Source of the DNA: JABMQB01 sp963678235 | GTDB lineage: Bacteria; Bacteroidota; Bacteroidia; Bacteroidales; Prolixibacteraceae | Assembly (NCBI GenBank): GCA_963678235.1 | Contig: OY782766.1 | Span: 372,001 to 436,000, forward strand | Direction of reading: 5' to 3' | DNA: 64,000 nt | Part shown: piece after piece, positions 62,979-64,000 of the stretch | Layout of the letters: each line of letters begins with the position of its first letter | Position numbering within the stretch: position 1 is the first letter of the stretch | The notes under the pieces: generated by a model | Databases searched by the model: none | Seen by the model: only the letters and a program-made list of their open reading frames with translations | Told to the model about the DNA's origin: nothing | Position numbers and translations under genes: made by a program

Positions 62979-63413
62979 TTAATATTTATAATTTATATTT
63001 TCATTTATTACGTTGGCAGCAATTGCCAGCTCTTTTGTTTTTTCCAGTGTATTTACTTTCAGGCTTATTGTTTTAAATTGATCCCCGTAAAGCCCTGATG
63101 AATCAAAATTTACACTTATTGTTCCTTCTTCTCCCGGCGAAAGTGGAAAATTGTTTGTTTCTACCATAATACAAGCACAACCTTCCTCTATTTCATTTAT
63201 TTTTAGCGCAAATTTTCCAGTGTTTTTAAGCGTAAAACTGTACACCAAGACTTCGCCTGAAATTACTTCACCAAAATTATGTATTTCTTTATTAACAACA
63301 AATTCTGTGATTCCTGATTTTTCGTAAATCGTTCCTTTTTCCTGATTTTCAGGTTTTTTATTTCCCGAACAGGCGAAAATAAAACAAATACCTATGAGCC
63401 ATAAATTTTTCAT
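62979..63413 (-). CDS. DUF1573 lipoprotein
   Basis: 144-aa predicted lipoprotein (signal MKNLWLIGICFIFACSG, lipobox Cys about 15) with a DUF1573 Ig-like domain: EIHNFGEVISGEVLVYSFTLKNTGKFALKINEIEEGCACIMVE and GEEGTISVNFDSSGLYG. The family is widespread in Bacteroidota with no proven biochemical role. It starts 2 bp after the nusB stop. Confidence 0.92.
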   Translation of the reverse strand: MKNLWLIGICFIFACSGNKKPENQEKGTIYEKSGITEFVVNKEIHNFGEVISGEVLVYSFTLKNTGKFALKINEIEEGCACIMVETNNFPLSPGEEGTISVNFDSSGLYGDQFKTISLKVNTLEKTKELAIAANVINENINYKY

Positions 63414-63415
63414 TG

Positions 63416-64000
63416 TCAGGCTTCACCAACCAAACCTCTTCCGGCTTTCGATATTTTCCCGTCTTTTTTTAGGTCTTTTAAGCCTTTGTCAAGAATTCCG
63501 TTTATAAAGTTCCGGCTTTTATCGGTGCTATAATATTTTGAAATTTCGATGTATTCGTTCATGCTCACCTTTGTAGGAATTGAAGGGAATTCCAGAAATT
63601 CGCATAAGGCTAATTGCATAATCAATATGTCCATAAATGCAATACGGTCCAGTTCCCAGTTGCGAGAATGGAGATCAATCAAATCCCTTAATTCTTTGTG
63701 GTTAATAATCGATTTTCGGAACAAATCGATCATAAACTGACGGTCTTCCTCATCCTTAAATAATGGCATCAGCTCTTGACTGCTATCCGAACTCTCACTA
63801 AACCGTTTAAACGTTTTAACAATCATTGAAATAACAAATTCAATATCATCGTTCCAATAAATGCTTTTTTCTTCTAAAATCTCGTAAAGTTCTTCACAGG
63901 TTAATATTACTTTGTTGAAGAGCTTTTCCATAAACTTTTTATCTTCCGAATAGGAAGATTCTTTACTTGCCATATAAGCATTGTAAAAATCGGATTCAAC
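63416..64000 (-). CDS. nusB: Transcription antitermination factor NusB (5' end outside window)
   Basis: C-terminal part of NusB, which joins rrn antitermination complexes. The frame stays open to the window edge (VESDFYNAYMASKE precedes the first in-window ATG at 63973), so the gene starts outside; Bacteroidota NusB is about 300 aa. Diagnostic motifs are DLHSRNWELDRIAFMDILIMQLALCEFL, PTKVSMNEYIEISKYYSTDKSRNFINGILDK. First gene of the nusB-DUF1573-yajC operon. Confidence 0.93.
   Translation of the reverse strand, partial: VESDFYNAYMASKESSYSEDKKFMEKLFNKVILTCEELYEILEEKSIYWNDDIEFVISMIVKTFKRFSESSDSSQELMPLFKDEEDRQFMIDLFRKSIINHKELRDLIDLHSRNWELDRIAFMDILIMQLALCEFLEFPSIPTKVSMNEYIEISKYYSTDKSRNFINGILDKGLKDLKKDGKISKAGRGLVGEA

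Overview
The window is chromosomal DNA of a Bacteroidota bacterium, most likely a marine or sediment member of the Bacteroidales/Marinilabiliales (order-level placement is inference). Evidence: AT-rich DNA; few Shine-Dalgarno sequences; several -7 boxes of the Bacteroidota form TAnnTTTG; secreted proteins ending in type IX secretion (T9SS) C-terminal sorting domains; a Bacteroidota-type ECF sigma factor with a FecR anti-sigma factor; and DUF3276/PUR, DUF4252, DUF2807 and DUF1573 proteins. No rRNA, tRNA, CRISPR array, insertion sequence or prophage was seen. The genes at both edges (RNase D-like exonuclease on the left, NusB on the right) are cut by the window.

Layout. 1-7.2 kb: exonuclease, RlmI-like rRNA methyltransferase, APS reductase, a large S9 peptidase, a DUF4252 lipoprotein and a small secreted protein. 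A perfect two-hairpin palindromic element lies at 6287-6341. 7.5-11.5 kb: three overlapping or abutting LytS-type sensor kinase genes followed by a LytTR response regulator; the kinases lose catalytic motifs from first to third. 11.8-28.6 kb: an accessory surface locus with three giant T9SS multidomain proteins (1570, 2285 and 1208 aa) and a secreted phage-tail-collar protein; the 2285-aa gene carries six in-register 249-bp repeats. 28.7-36 kb: class IV aminotransferase, iron-dependent alcohol dehydrogenase, a membrane protein, a DUF2807 protein, an esterase, and an arcC-arcB (carbamate kinase-ornithine carbamoyltransferase) pair. 36.1-44.3 kb: FtsK, LolA, pyruvate kinase, AroQ, XerD and PEP carboxykinase.

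44.4-49.5 kb: a compact minus-strand operon of ECF sigma, FecR anti-sigma, an STN/CarboxypepD_reg secreted protein without a recognisable TonB barrel, ABC ATPase, ABC permease and a membrane-anchored TlpA-like thioredoxin. This is the best candidate for an uncharacterised system: the usual sigma/FecR surface-signalling pair is wired to a transporter and redox module instead of a SusC-type receptor. 49.5-56.2 kb: TIGR01777 epimerase, class A PBP, a small acidic protein, PspC and Tex. 56.2-57.0 kb: a zeta-toxin-like kinase overlapped by a 53-codon ORF. 57.2-64 kb: Ffh, FolD, PUR-family protein, TerB-DnaJ co-chaperone, CoaE, YbbR, YajC, DUF1573 and NusB.

Three intergenic regions directly upstream of unrelated minus-strand genes (about 30711-30880, 50414-50610, 55985-56144) share a degenerate dispersed element with opposed GAGTA-type repeats. 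Many gene ends carry clear rho-independent hairpins, several of them bidirectional between convergent genes.
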